The notes under the pieces: model-generated
Database searches by the model: none
The model's input: the letters and a program-made list of their open reading frames with translations, nothing else
Told to the model about the DNA's origin: nothing
Shown: in pieces, positions 35,286-44,465 of the stretch
Position numbering within the stretch: position 1 is the first letter of the stretch
How the letters are laid out: each line of letters opens with the position of its first letter
Position numbers and translations under genes: made by a program
Assembly (NCBI RefSeq): GCF_002072955.1
Contig: NZ_LPUF01000003.1
Coordinates: 62,001 to 126,000 of the forward strand
Origin: Methyloprofundus sedimenti
Lineage (GTDB): Bacteria; Pseudomonadota; Gammaproteobacteria; Methylococcales; Methylomonadaceae
Direction: 5' to 3'
DNA: 64,000 nucleotides

Positions 35286-36932
35286 GTAACTTCTCATTAT
35301 CCACTGGCAGCGGCCGCACGAATGACTTCCGATAACGGAGGAATCCCTTCTAACTTCAGTAAGCGACTTTTTAAATAACCCCAAAATGACATGCCGTGCT
35401 TTCGGCAGGTCTTCTTGAGACTGGCAAAAGTATCACGGGCTTTCCGCCCTGCATCACTTCGTGTACTCCCGCTGATTTTTCGTTTCTTGACGTAATCCCT
35501 TATATCCCGTTCGCTTAAATTGTTATGAAGTGGGAGGTAGGGTTTGTCGAGTACACGGAGGAGTTCATGTTGATTTTTCCCCATTCGCCCGAGGGCCTGG
35601 TTAAGCGTTTCGTAACAGGTTTTGGTACTGCATAGGATTTGAAAGCGCTGCCTGATACTGCTCGCCTGTTCGGTAACAGGATTAAGTTTATAAGCTTTCA
35701 GGTCATGGTAAATCGACCAAAGCTGGTCGCGTGCGTCATCTACTGCCTTGGTATGGCTGTCATTTAAAGGAATCAGGCGATTAATCACTCGTTCGGCATG
35801 GATCCAGCACAAGGCATGATCAAAGACGTTAAACTGCCCTGCATCATCACTGATAATTGAAAAGTCAGAGGAAATGCCTTGGTCTAGCAGCCCTCCCATC
35901 AAAGCACCTTCCGTGACTATTTTTCTGTGCCGAGGTTTAACGATGCCTTGCTGATCCAGCCATTCGCACCAGTCAGGTGCCGTGTTAATGCAGACACTGA
36001 TATTTTCCAGTGTCGCCAAGATTACAACAGACAGCTTATTTTGTGCCATGTATTCAATGGCACCTGTGTTCAATGTATAAAGCGTTGTTTTGCCTTGTGA
36101 TAGACAGTTTAAAAAATTGATTCTGCTTTTACTTTCTGTACTACTGAACCAGGCAAAAAAATCATTGCCAATATGTGTGCAATAGCCATTTTGCCCTTTA
36201 TGCCGTGCGCCAGTATCATCTGTATGAATATATTTAGAAACGGATAATCCCGTCTTCAGTAATTCATCTTTTTCGGCATGAAAGTCGTCCAGATCTTCTG
36301 TTAGTATATAACTGAGCTTACCGCTCGAAATATCGACGCCTAAATCACGAATTTGTTCCAGTAGTAATGGCTGTGTGACATGTTGGTGATGGTATTGATA
36401 GAGAATAAAGGCAATAAGGCTTTTACCAAAGCTACCTCCCTGAATGTCTTCGGGAAGCTGACCTAAAATCGTAAGACCCTCTGGCGTTATATATTCTGCT
36501 AAACGATAACGAATGTTATGAGTTTGAAAGGTAATATCCTGAATAACACGATCCTGATACCCTTTAAAGCGTGAACCCTCTGGGATTTCATCCGGCTGAA
36601 TAATTTGGGTTTCATCTATTTTGAGGTTGCCTTTTTTACTGCGCCTTGGGCCTTTTTTCCTTTTTGATGAGGAGTCATCACTTCCTGGGGCACCCTCCTT
36701 ATCCATTGTACTCGGTTTGATTTTAGGCTTTGTGGTTTCGCCTTTAAGCTTGAGTATCTCTTGTGCTAACTCATCAATCTGCTTTTGTTGCCAGGCAAGC
36801 ATTTCCAATAACACATCGACTAGCGGTGTGCGATCTTCTTTGTTTATCTCTGGTAATTCAGGTTTAGGCGAGTTCATAGAATATATTGTAAAGCAACTTT
36901 TTAATATTTTCCCGTGGATAATGAGAAGTTTC
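35286..36932 (-). mobile_element. IS66-family element (single-gene type) inside IS3
   Basis: 1647 bp, beginning GTAACTTCTCATTATCCAC with an inverted copy GTGGATAATGAGAAGTTTC at the other end (one mismatch). It is flanked by the direct repeat ACTATGTA (35278-35285 and 36933-36940). An 8-bp duplication and a GTAA start are the IS66 rule, and one ORF without tnpA/tnpB fits the short ISBst12-like subgroup. Removing it restores the orfB sequence of copy B. Confidence 0.92.
35297..36877 (-). CDS. IS66-type transposase
   Basis: From ATG at 36875-36877 the 526-aa protein starts MNSPKPELPEINKEDRTPLV, with a coiled-coil/Lys-rich linker (LAWQQKQIDELAQEILKLKG), then the catalytic part: HTDDTGARHKGQNGYCTHIG, CWIHAERVINRLIPL and LPLHNNLSERDIRDYVKKRK. 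The open frame extends further upstream into the IS3 remnant, but that stretch is hybrid and not native. Appears intact. Confidence 0.9.
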   Translation of the reverse strand: MNSPKPELPEINKEDRTPLVDVLLEMLAWQQKQIDELAQEILKLKGETTKPKIKPSTMDKEGAPGSDDSSSKRKKGPRRSKKGNLKIDETQIIQPDEIPEGSRFKGYQDRVIQDITFQTHNIRYRLAEYITPEGLTILGQLPEDIQGGSFGKSLIAFILYQYHHQHVTQPLLLEQIRDLGVDISSGKLSYILTEDLDDFHAEKDELLKTGLSVSKYIHTDDTGARHKGQNGYCTHIGNDFFAWFSSTESKSRINFLNCLSQGKTTLYTLNTGAIEYMAQNKLSVVILATLENISVCINTAPDWCEWLDQQGIVKPRHRKIVTEGALMGGLLDQGISSDFSIISDDAGQFNVFDHALCWIHAERVINRLIPLNDSHTKAVDDARDQLWSIYHDLKAYKLNPVTEQASSIRQRFQILCSTKTCYETLNQALGRMGKNQHELLRVLDKPYLPLHNNLSERDIRDYVKKRKISGSTRSDAGRKARDTFASLKKTCRKHGMSFWGYLKSRLLKLEGIPPLSEVIRAAAASG

Positions 36933-37723
36933 ACTATGTACACGGAAACTATTGTAATACTTGATGTATTGCATAATATCTTTCTCTGCCTGTTCATAAG
37001 ATGAATAAAAAGTCTTAGGCATCCATTCAGATTTAAAGCTTCTAAAACAACGCTCCATCGGTGCATTATCCCAACAGTTACCACGCCGACTCATGCTTTG
37101 CTTGATCTCATATTCCGACAATTGCTGCTGGAATACCTTACTGGTGTAATGGCACCCCTGATCAGAATGAAACATCAAGTTCTTGGGCTCTCCTCTAGCC
37201 GCATAAGCTAATTTTAACGCTCGTGTAGTCAATACTGAGTCAGGACTAGTTGAGCAAGCCCACCCCACGATACGGCGCGCATTTAAATCAATCACCAATG
37301 CTAAATATATCCAGCCTGTACCCGACCAAATATAGGTGACATCACCACACCAAACTTGATTAGCCAGTTCGGTAGAAAATTCACGGTTTAAGTGGTTATC
37401 CGCTATGTTTGATGGCTTTTCAGCCACCTTGTAACGATGTGCGCCTGGCTGTTTACTTGTCAGCTCCGCTTCTTGCATTAAACTCCGTGTTTTGAAGCGT
37501 CCAACAGATTCACCTTGCTGTTTTAATTGAGCAGAAAGGGTACGACTCCCCGCTGAACTGCGGCTCGCTTCATGTAACGCAATAACCTTGGATTTTAACC
37601 TGTCTCGCTCAGGATCTGCCTTGTTTGCATGCTTACGGTGGTAGTTGTAACTACTACGACTCATCTCAAATGTTTGCAATAATTCGCATTGTTTGTATTG
37701 CTCTCTTAACTCATCAATTAGCA

Positions 37724-38026
37724 TTAAAATTGATACACGTCCGATATTAAGAGAGCTGAAGCCTTTTTTAAAATCTCTTTCTCCCTCTTTAGTTTCTTTA
37801 TCTGACTTTCCAAATCTTGAATCTTTTGCTGATCAGAAGTAATCGCTCGGCTTCCTTTTGGCGTAACACCATGACGCTCTTCTTTTAATTGAGTGACCCA
37901 ACGGCGCATTGCTGTAGTTCCAACGCCCATAGCTTCGCAAGCATCATTTATGGAATATGCCTGATCTAATACCAGACTGGCCGCTTCATGTTTAAATTCT
38001 GTTGTATAACTTTTTCGTTTACTCAT
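37724..38026 (-). CDS. IS3 orfA (copy A)
   Basis: The 100-aa helix-turn-helix/leucine-zipper protein (SKRKSYTTEFKHEAASLVLD, ACEAMGVGTTAMRRWVTQLK, SQIKKLKREKEILKKASALL) is identical to copy B. Its stop overlaps the orfB ATG. The A-AAA-AAG slippery heptamer near its end would give the OrfAB fusion, but orfB is disrupted here. Confidence 0.92.
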   Translation of the reverse strand: MSKRKSYTTEFKHEAASLVLDQAYSINDACEAMGVGTTAMRRWVTQLKEERHGVTPKGSRAITSDQQKIQDLESQIKKLKREKEILKKASALLISDVYQF

Positions 38027-38097
38027 TGGTCTGCATCTTTGATTAAGGGGTTATTATAAACTCCTATCGTTTAGTACAGGATTATTAGACCACTACA

Positions 38098-38522
38098 AAT
38101 ACAACAACACGTTACGGTGAGAATATTGGACTTCGGTGGCCGCGGGCACCTTATCCCCTTGTTGCCGCCTTACGAAGGTTCACTTTCGTTTAGGTGATCG
38201 ATTTGGCTAGAGCTTCCTTCAGATTCCGCATTGGCTCCCAATAACCGTGTTTCCCTGTTGGGTAGCTACCGGGAGTTTCTTTGGACACCCTTGCTTTCGC
38301 CTACTTTTTCCCTTCTCACAGGGCAAAGGCTGGACTTCCACCAGCTAGCTGACTATCATGCCAGTCACACCGCTTCGCGATCACAATCTAACCTTGTTCG
38401 TTATATTTTTTTAGACTAGAGCTTCCAACCATTTTCCTGCAATTATATTTAATAATTTTTTTAATTTTTAATTTTAAGCAAACCATGAATAAAAATTGCT
38501 CTCCTTATTAACGAGTAACTTA
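38098..38522. other. 425-bp stretch without recognisable gene
   Basis: Both strands were read. It contains stop-rich frames and GC-richer text (GGCCGCGGGCACCTTATCCC) of a style unlike the neighbouring genes, probably the remains of older insertions. No inverted repeat, tRNA or ORF could be supported. Confidence 0.4.
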
Positions 38523-39179
38523 TCAAGCATTACCTTTCTTTACTAACTCTCCATATTCCTCAGGTGTAATGGTTCCCCCTGATTCATCAGCAATTGTCTG
38601 ATCTCGTTTGGGTAATGCATCTTGCAATACATCAATACGTTTCCATTGTGCTGCGGGCGTTTTGCATTCAGCCTGAGGAATATATTTTGAAGTTTCTAAC
38701 CGTTTGTATTTATGGATATAACGTGGACAATTCTCAAAAATCTCAGTGATATTGACACGCACAATTAGCTCTGCCTCATGAAAATCTGCGATTAAGGCAT
38801 CATCACTACTTACGGTTGCTGTTCCATGCACACGAACACGATGCGGTACCTCGAAATTGATAAATAGCATTCCGATTTTGTTACAGGCAGTAATATTTCC
38901 CATTGACAGAAACATTCCATTTCCATCATAACTTGGAAACGCCAGTGTCTTGCTGTCTATGACCTTCACAAATCCAGGGTTACCTCCTTTATAGGAGCAT
39001 GTAGGATAGCCACGGTGATCAACCGTAGTCAGAAAAAACATGTCTCGTGATTCAATAAAAACTTTGTTCTCATCGCTAATCTCAGATTGAACAATGTTTT
39101 CACCGACAGAGTCAGCTAATTGTTTTGTATCAAATTTATCCTGCATATTTTTATGTTGTTTACCGTATATTTCACTCAT
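38523..39179 (-). CDS. Pyridoxamine 5'-phosphate oxidase-like FMN-binding protein
   Basis: A 218-aa split-barrel flavoprotein: FIESRDMFFLTTVDHRGYPT then CSYKGGNPGFVKVIDSKTLA and GMFLSMGNITACNKIGMLFI, with PHRVRVHGTATV. Members often reduce or bind flavin/F420-type cofactors; substrate unknown. It overlaps the upstream membrane-protein gene by 4 bp (both minus), so they form a pair under the divergent AraC regulator. Confidence 0.85.
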   Translation of the reverse strand: MSEIYGKQHKNMQDKFDTKQLADSVGENIVQSEISDENKVFIESRDMFFLTTVDHRGYPTCSYKGGNPGFVKVIDSKTLAFPSYDGNGMFLSMGNITACNKIGMLFINFEVPHRVRVHGTATVSSDDALIADFHEAELIVRVNITEIFENCPRYIHKYKRLETSKYIPQAECKTPAAQWKRIDVLQDALPKRDQTIADESGGTITPEEYGELVKKGNA

Positions 39180-39658
39180 AAGTCCTCCGATATTAAATTT
39201 TTCTGAGACGTAGCAAATGTTGACCGGAAAATAATAATAGCTGCCATGCCAAAGCCATAAGTTGTAACGCTAATACTGGTAAATAAATAAAAATGAAAAA
39301 ACATGGGGAAAATCCCTTCAGGAGCAAAATTATCTGCCTTGGCATCGAGTAATATCGGGAACATAGACATAAATAAAAACATACTTGAATTGGTAAATGC
39401 ACCGATAACCATTGACCAGCTCACATGCCAGGGTAGAGGTACTTTTGCTGAGTAAACACCGAAAATAAGGGCACTCATTAACAAAAAGTCAATATGCGCT
39501 TGCAGTAACCGATGAAAGCCTTTAAATATCATCGTCATAAATGGTACGCCTAAGCTGGTACCGACTAAACACCATGCCAAAAATAAAGCCATCAGCAACC
39601 ATAGTGCAGCCCCTCTTAGTAAAAGTACATTTCCTGAATGTCTTGAATCTTGGTTCAT
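39176..39658 (-). CDS. Four-helix membrane protein of unknown function
   Basis: Start chosen at ATG 39656-39658, preceded by AAGGAAATAAA; the longer frame is not needed. The 160-aa protein has four hydrophobic segments (ALWLLMALFLAWCLVGTSLG, FLLMSALIFGVYSA, WSMVIGAFTNSSMFLFMSMF, ISVTTYGFGMAAIIIF) and conserved-looking polar spots GFHRLLQAHIDFL. The layout is reminiscent of small four-helix enzymes such as styrene-oxide isomerase, but identity is not established. Confidence 0.65.
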   Translation of the reverse strand: MNQDSRHSGNVLLLRGAALWLLMALFLAWCLVGTSLGVPFMTMIFKGFHRLLQAHIDFLLMSALIFGVYSAKVPLPWHVSWSMVIGAFTNSSMFLFMSMFPILLDAKADNFAPEGIFPMFFHFYLFTSISVTTYGFGMAAIIIFRSTFATSQKNLISEDL

Positions 39659-39857
39659 TTTATTTCCTTTTTTTATCAAAAATACACAAAGCATCACGCT
39701 ATCAATTTCGCCAAGTCAAACTATATAATGATTGACTCTGCACTGCTCGTCTGTAACGGAACGATTATTTGATTGATACGGTTATGTTTTTGTTTACCTC
39801 AAGTTAGATTGCTCCTATCATTGCCAGACAGATAAATTTTGTTTGAGCATCCAAGCA

Positions 39858-40883
39858 ATGAAAACAGACCATTTAAAACACTCTCAAGCAAAGGAAAATT
39901 TAGCATCAACGCTAGGCGTTAAATACACGACTCATGATTTTCCGGTAAATGAAAGGCGAGACAGGTTACATGAATTTATTAATCGAGAATATGCCAAAGT
40001 TGAAATTACCCCACCCGCTATTAATGACAACTTATTTAACGAAGTCACTATTTATCCATGGAAAGATCTTCGGCTGTCCTCCGTTCGATCTAATGCAATA
40101 GGGCTTAAGCGAAAAGCTCACGAACCCAATTTGTACAGTCAAGATGCCTATTTTTTGGTTGTTCTTGTTTCCGGTGATTACCGTTTACAGCAAAATGGAA
40201 AAGAAGTCTTTTTACAGCCGGGGGATATGTCAATATATGATGCGACGCTAGCACATCAAATCAGTTGTTCTAAAAGTTTTGAAAAACTGATAATTTCTAT
40301 TCCACGCGCCATACTTAGAGACAGATTTTCGGGGGTTGAACACTGTACTGCAATACGTATTCCTGGAAATTCTGGAACAGGTGCCATTGCAACAAATTTC
40401 ATTCGTTCCACTTTAAACCAGACAAACCAGTTATCTATATCTGAGTTTTCCGCATTGTCTGACTCTTCACTCGACCTGTTAACTTTAACTTTAGCAACAA
40501 TACGTCCAGAAAAATTCAACCTATCCAATAGTCACTCTCTTACCCTTAAAAGGGTCAAAGTATATATCGAGGCGAACCTCTCCAATTCAGATATAAACCC
40601 CACTATAGTAGCCAACGATATTGGGCTGTCTTCTCGATATATTAATACATTCTTTAAAAAGGAAGAGACTTCATTGATGCGTTATATCTGGAGACGTAGG
40701 CTTGAAAATTGTCGCAATGATTTACTTGACCCTACCAATATTGGAGACCGAATTTCTGATATTGCTTTTCGTTGGGGATTTAACGATTTGTCTCATTTTA
40801 GCCGGGTTTTCAAACAGCAATACGATTTGTCTCCAAAGGACTACCGTCAAAAATGGATCTTTAAAAATTCCAATGAAATATAA
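39858..40883 (+). CDS. AraC-family transcriptional regulator
   Basis: The protein of about 341 aa has an N-terminal AraC-binding-like domain (VLVSGDYRLQQNGKEVFLQP then GDMSIYDATLAH) and a C-terminal double helix-turn-helix (VANDIGLSSRYINTFFKKEE, ISDIAFRWGFNDLSHFSRVF, YDLSPKDYR). A TTG at 39843 could extend it by five residues. It is divergent from the membrane protein/flavoprotein pair, which it probably controls. Its stop codon touches the group II intron. Confidence 0.9.
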   Translation: MKTDHLKHSQAKENLASTLGVKYTTHDFPVNERRDRLHEFINREYAKVEITPPAINDNLFNEVTIYPWKDLRLSSVRSNAIGLKRKAHEPNLYSQDAYFLVVLVSGDYRLQQNGKEVFLQPGDMSIYDATLAHQISCSKSFEKLIISIPRAILRDRFSGVEHCTAIRIPGNSGTGAIATNFIRSTLNQTNQLSISEFSALSDSSLDLLTLTLATIRPEKFNLSNSHSLTLKRVKVYIEANLSNSDINPTIVANDIGLSSRYINTFFKKEETSLMRYIWRRRLENCRNDLLDPTNIGDRISDIAFRWGFNDLSHFSRVFKQQYDLSPKDYRQKWIFKNSNEI

Positions 40884-42719
40884 TCGGGATAGGGAGATGC
40901 TTCACAGCACCTCTCCTCCCACACCACCAGGCATACGGATCACGTACCATGGCGGTTCATTATTACGTTTCATATCATGCTACCAATGAAGGTAGCCCCA
41001 AGTTTGTAAAGTATTTATTCGACAAGCCGTAAGTCAAAGCTGGACTATTACTCAATCGCCAAGGGCCATGCGCTGATTTAGCAGTGTTCCAAGCCAATTG
41101 CCGTTTGACACCTAGTTTCCTGAGCTTTCGGTAGCCTGACCTACCCCACTGTTTGTATAAATAACACCGTAACTTCCGTCTTATCCATTTATCTATATCA
41201 CGTAGCGGACTCTTTACTTCGGCTATACCAAAATATGCTTTCCAACCAAGCAGGGACTTTCTTAGCTCCGCAATAATTTGATTTGTGATTTTCCTCGTGT
41301 TCGACGACATAGCCCTCTCACCGTATATTTGAGCTTCTCCAATGCTGCTTCGGAGACTTTCAATTTATGTCCTCGGCGTGGGCTAAAGGTAAAACCCAGA
41401 AACTTTCGTTTCCATGGGCGATCTACCGCACTTTTGCTTTCATTGACCTTGAGTCTTAAGGTATGTTCTATAAAGTACGTTATACTCTGTTTTACCCGTT
41501 CACCTGCTCGCTGACTGCTTACATAGATTTGACAATCATCGGCATAGCGAACAAAGATGTGGCCTCGCTTTTCCAGCTCCCAATCTAACTCATTCAGCAC
41601 TATATTGGCTAGTAATGGAGATAACGGGCTTCCTTGTGGAACGCCTTCTGTTGTTTTCTCATACTGTCCATTAATTTCAATGCCTGCTTTGAGGTAGCTA
41701 TTGATCAATCGCAACAGTGTTTTGTCTTTGATCTCGCTCTTTAATGTATTCATGAGTCTATCATGATTCACACGGTCAAAGAAGGATTCAAGATCAAGAT
41801 CAACCACCCATTGCTTGCCATTGTTTATTTCGCTTTGTGCAGTGCATACCGCTTGTTGGGCACTCCGCAGTGGACGAAACCCATAGCTGTTGGGATGGAA
41901 TTGCAGCTCCCATCGCTGGCTAAGAATTTGGGCGATGGCTTGTTGTATCATTCGGTCTATGACCGTCGGGATACCCAATTTTCGCTTCTTGCCGTTTGCT
42001 TTGGGAATTTCTATTCGCAGTACAGGCTGTGGACTGTATATTCCTGTCTCCAGTCTGGCTTTGATGTCTGGCCAGTGCTGTGTAAGATAGTCAGGCAGTT
42101 CTTCTACTGTCATTCCATCAACACCAGCAACACCTTTGTTACGGACAACTTGTTTTAGCGCTTGCAGTAGATTGTTTCTTTCTAATACTTGCGCCATCAA
42201 TGATAGTTCTTCGCTGGAGCTATGAGTATAAGCTTTTCCCATTACGGTTTGCCTTTCTAATTGAAAGATTGCGTCCACTGGTCTGTGAAAACGGCGTAAT
42301 ACTTCATCTTATTCATTCTCCAATAATGTTCTGACCTTCAGTGGTACAAGGAAGGAACCACCTACTATGTCTTCTGCTGACTTCTGTTATACGATCAAAT
42401 CAAATTGCTTTGATTTCAGTGCTTTCCTTGCACATATAACAGATCTCTCGGGGTAAGGCACAGAGCTTTCGTTGCGTAGATGCTGGATTTATAAAACGTA
42501 TCCCTTGCGTGAGTGGAAGACTTCATGGTCACGTGCCCACTGGTCTCGAATACGTCACACCTTATATCCAGTTCCTGTTCGTCACCCCGCAACTTTGCGT
42601 TGTACTTCCTTCAGCCAATACCTCACGATATTAACCTTGTCCTTTCGCTAGCCTTCGGCTTCACAAATACCTGGCAAGAGGACTTGCACCTCTCTAGTTC
42701 TGTGCCATGCCCGACACAC
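40884..42719 (-). mobile_element. Group II intron with intron-encoded reverse transcriptase
   Basis: On the minus strand the intron begins GTGTGTCGGGCATGG (GUGYG rule, 42719 or 42721) with the early conserved GGTGCAAGTCCTCT. The ORF sits in domain IV. Domain V is the hairpin at about 40923-40956 (CCGCCATGGTACG...CGTATGCCTGGTGG) and domain VI at about 40887-40919 ending CCCTATCCCGAT. It lies between two convergent stop codons: 4 bp after the peroxiredoxin stop and at the AraC stop. The 5' half, 42280-42719, is intron RNA with no gene. Confidence 0.88.
40975..42242 (-). pseudogene. ltrA: Group II intron reverse transcriptase/maturase, frameshifted
   Basis: Reverse transcriptase motifs are present: GVAGVDGMTVEEL, YSPQPVLRIEIPKANGKKR, VVDLDLESFFDRVNHDRLM, EGVPQGSPLSPLLANIVLNE and the catalytic VRYADDCQIY. 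The frame breaks after LCRRTRGKS at about 41275-41290 and resumes one frame over with ITNQIIAELRKSLLGWKAYF and the maturase tail to 40975. One indel near an A4 run explains it. No C-terminal endonuclease domain is seen. Confidence 0.88.
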
Positions 42720-42724
42720 ACGTT

Positions 42725-43195
42725 CTAATCAGCCGCGCCGTTTTTTGGCGTCGGCTGGATTTGCTCGTTATGCGCATGATATTTCAGCCATTCAATAACA
42801 TTGAAGGCATTCTTATCTGGGGGAAAAACTGGATAGAACAGCTTTTTGATCACACCGTCAGAGCAAATTAGGGTAACTCGTTTGAGCAACTTAAGCTCGG
42901 CAACTTCGAAAATTGGTAGATTGAGGGAGCTCGCGAATTTTAGCTCGGAGTCGCTCAACAATTCATACGGAAGGTTCAACCTTTTCGCTGCCTCTACTTG
43001 GTCAAGAGTCGGTTGTGCGCTTACTCCATAAATCGTAACACCAAGCGCCTGAAATTCATCGAAATTGTCTCGATATGAACACGACTGTGGTGTGCAGCCA
43101 GCAGCACCAGGTATTTCAGCCCACCCATCCGGGATAGGTACACCCGGTTTGCCGGTCATTGGATATATATACAGCACACACAAGGGGTCACACAC
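42725..43195 (-). pseudogene. Peroxiredoxin (AhpC/TSA, Bcp-like), 5'-truncated
   Basis: From VLYIYPMTGKPGVPIPDGWA the sequence follows redoxin-family proteins, with IPGAAGCTPQSCSYRDNFDE holding the peroxidatic Cys region and GVTIYGVSAQPT after it. The usual first 20-30 residues are replaced by reading through repeat DNA (CACACAAGGGGTCA) that leads into hairpin copy 3. The native start and promoter are missing, so it is probably not made normally. Confidence 0.7.
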
Positions 43196-43199
43196 ACAA

Positions 43200-43261
43200 G
43201 GGGTCAGGTCTTTGATCTATGATGATCTACGTAGGTAATCATAGATCAAAGACCTGACCCC
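43200..43261. repeat. Palindromic hairpin repeat, copy 3 (most perfect)
   Basis: Two 24-bp arms (43200-43223 and 43238-43261) are perfect reverse complements, starting GGGGTCAGGTCTTTGATC, around a 14-nt loop GATCTACGTAGGTA. Preceded by two copies of CACACAAGGGGTCA and followed by CTACCTTT. This copy gives the consensus of the family. Confidence 0.95.
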
Positions 43262-43495
43262 TACCTTTGACCTCTACCTTTTGTTATCATGACCTATTGT
43301 TCTGTGCCGATTGCCCTAGTGATGCCGCGTTCAGCGAACACTCAGTTGATCACCTTCATACCTAACTGAGGCAGAAAAGCCGCAGAAGATAAATGTCTGT
43401 AAGACCACCTCAACAATCAGTTCATGAGACTTGCACCTGGCTTCGAGGGCTGCGTTCAAGTGGACTTCCAATTGCTGCTCCGAGGTTAATATTAT

Positions 43496-44176
43496 TTAAT
43501 CCGTTTCCCGCAGACGTTTCACGAGTTCTGGCAGATCGTTCACGACATAGTCTGGCTTTGCAACATTCGGGTATAACGCCGTGCCCGGTCGCGCGATAAA
43601 GGCCGTTTGAAGCCCAACGTTCTTGGCTCCCGCTAAATCCCAGGCATGTGCGGCAATCATCAAGACTTCTTCCGGTCTTACGCTGAGATCATCGATAACC
43701 ATGCGGTAAGTGTCCGGATGGGGCTTGTACTTCTTGACACTCTCATTGCTGAACCGTTTTTCAAACAGGTCAGTTAGCCCCGCGTTTCTTAATTGAGTTT
43801 CAGCCGCCTCGGCGGACGAGTTGGTCAAACTTACGATCCGAAAACCGGCTTCGGAAAGCATTTTCAGCCCAACAGCAACGTCGTGATGTGGCGGCAGCGA
43901 TCGAAGCGGTGTGACAACTGCGACCTTGGCGTCTTGGTACTCGAGTTCAATACCTTGCGTTTCCGCCACCATCTTTAGAGCGGCGGTGCCGATTTCTCCG
44001 AAGCTGTGATAGTTTCCGCTTAAGGTTTCCACAAGCGAGTAGTGCAGCATCGTTGAAAACCAGAGCGGCAGCAGATCTTCTCGTCCGCCGAGCGCTTTGC
44101 CAACAGAGATTTTCAATGGAGTGAGATCGAGCAAAGTTTCGTTTACATCAAAGATAAGAACTTTGGGTTTAGACAT
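43496..44176 (-). CDS. Haloacid dehalogenase type II (HAD hydrolase)
   Basis: From ATG at 44174-44176 (AAGGAG upstream) the 226-aa protein begins MSKPKVLIFDVNETLLDLTP with the HAD nucleophile Asp, then motif II IVSLTNSSAEA and motif III/IV KRFSNESVKKYKPHPDTYRM with EVLMIAAHAWDLAGAKNVGL. These match L-2-haloacid dehalogenases. It is flanked by hairpin copies 3 and 4 on both sides and looks like a carried-in unit. Substrate not certain. Confidence 0.88.
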   Translation of the reverse strand: MSKPKVLIFDVNETLLDLTPLKISVGKALGGREDLLPLWFSTMLHYSLVETLSGNYHSFGEIGTAALKMVAETQGIELEYQDAKVAVVTPLRSLPPHHDVAVGLKMLSEAGFRIVSLTNSSAEAAETQLRNAGLTDLFEKRFSNESVKKYKPHPDTYRMVIDDLSVRPEEVLMIAAHAWDLAGAKNVGLQTAFIARPGTALYPNVAKPDYVVNDLPELVKRLRETD

Positions 44177-44253
44177 GGTTATCTCCTTATCAAGTTCAGT
44201 GGTTGACGTTTGCAGCACAGAGGGGGCAAGTCTTTCAGCACAGAAGCACAGAA

Positions 44254-44320
44254 GGGTCAAGTCTTTGATCTATGGTTACCTGCGTAGATTATCATAGACC
44301 ATAGATCAAAGACCTGACTC
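44254..44320. repeat. Palindromic hairpin repeat, copy 4
   Basis: GTCAAGTCTTTGATCTATGG and CCATAGATCAAAGACCTGAC pair with one mismatch around TTACCTGCGTAGATTATCATAGA. Upstream the element's 5' part is duplicated (CAGCACAGAGGGGGCAAGTC and GCACAGAAGGGTCAAGTC), downstream CCTACCTTC. It lies just upstream of the dehalogenase gene. Confidence 0.9.
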
Positions 44321-44465
44321 CTACCTTCTGCCCCCCACCTTTCGTTACCAAAATAATAGAATGACACGTTCGCTTGACAGGTAAGCTAAGCTGTTTTCCT
44401 TTTAATAACAATAGTGTCAGTACATGGCGATAGTTGTTATTTATTCGTATCTATCTTGAGCACGA

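Larger units (their letters stand above)
35230..37724 (-). pseudogene. IS3 orfB (transposase) split by the IS66-type insertion
   Basis: Bases 36941-37724 encode the integrase-type part (VWCGDVTYIWSGTGWIYLAL, FHSDQGCHYTSKVF, SRRGNCWDNAPMERCFRSFK), identical in nearly every residue to copy B (one A/V difference near residue 36). After NSFRVHS the frame runs into IS66 sequence. The missing tail (YNNYLTPIQAEKEAA-stop) is at 35230-35285. Probably inactive. Confidence 0.9.
35191..38097 (-). mobile_element. IS3-family element, copy A, interrupted by an IS66-type element
   Basis: The element is bounded by TGTAGTGGTCAAGTAA (left) and TAGACCACTACA (right). It is nearly identical to copy B at 54717-55968. 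An IS66-type element (35286-36932) has split its orfB. The flanking bases (GTG left, AAT right) do not form a target duplication, unlike copy B, so one side has probably been rearranged. Confidence 0.9.
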
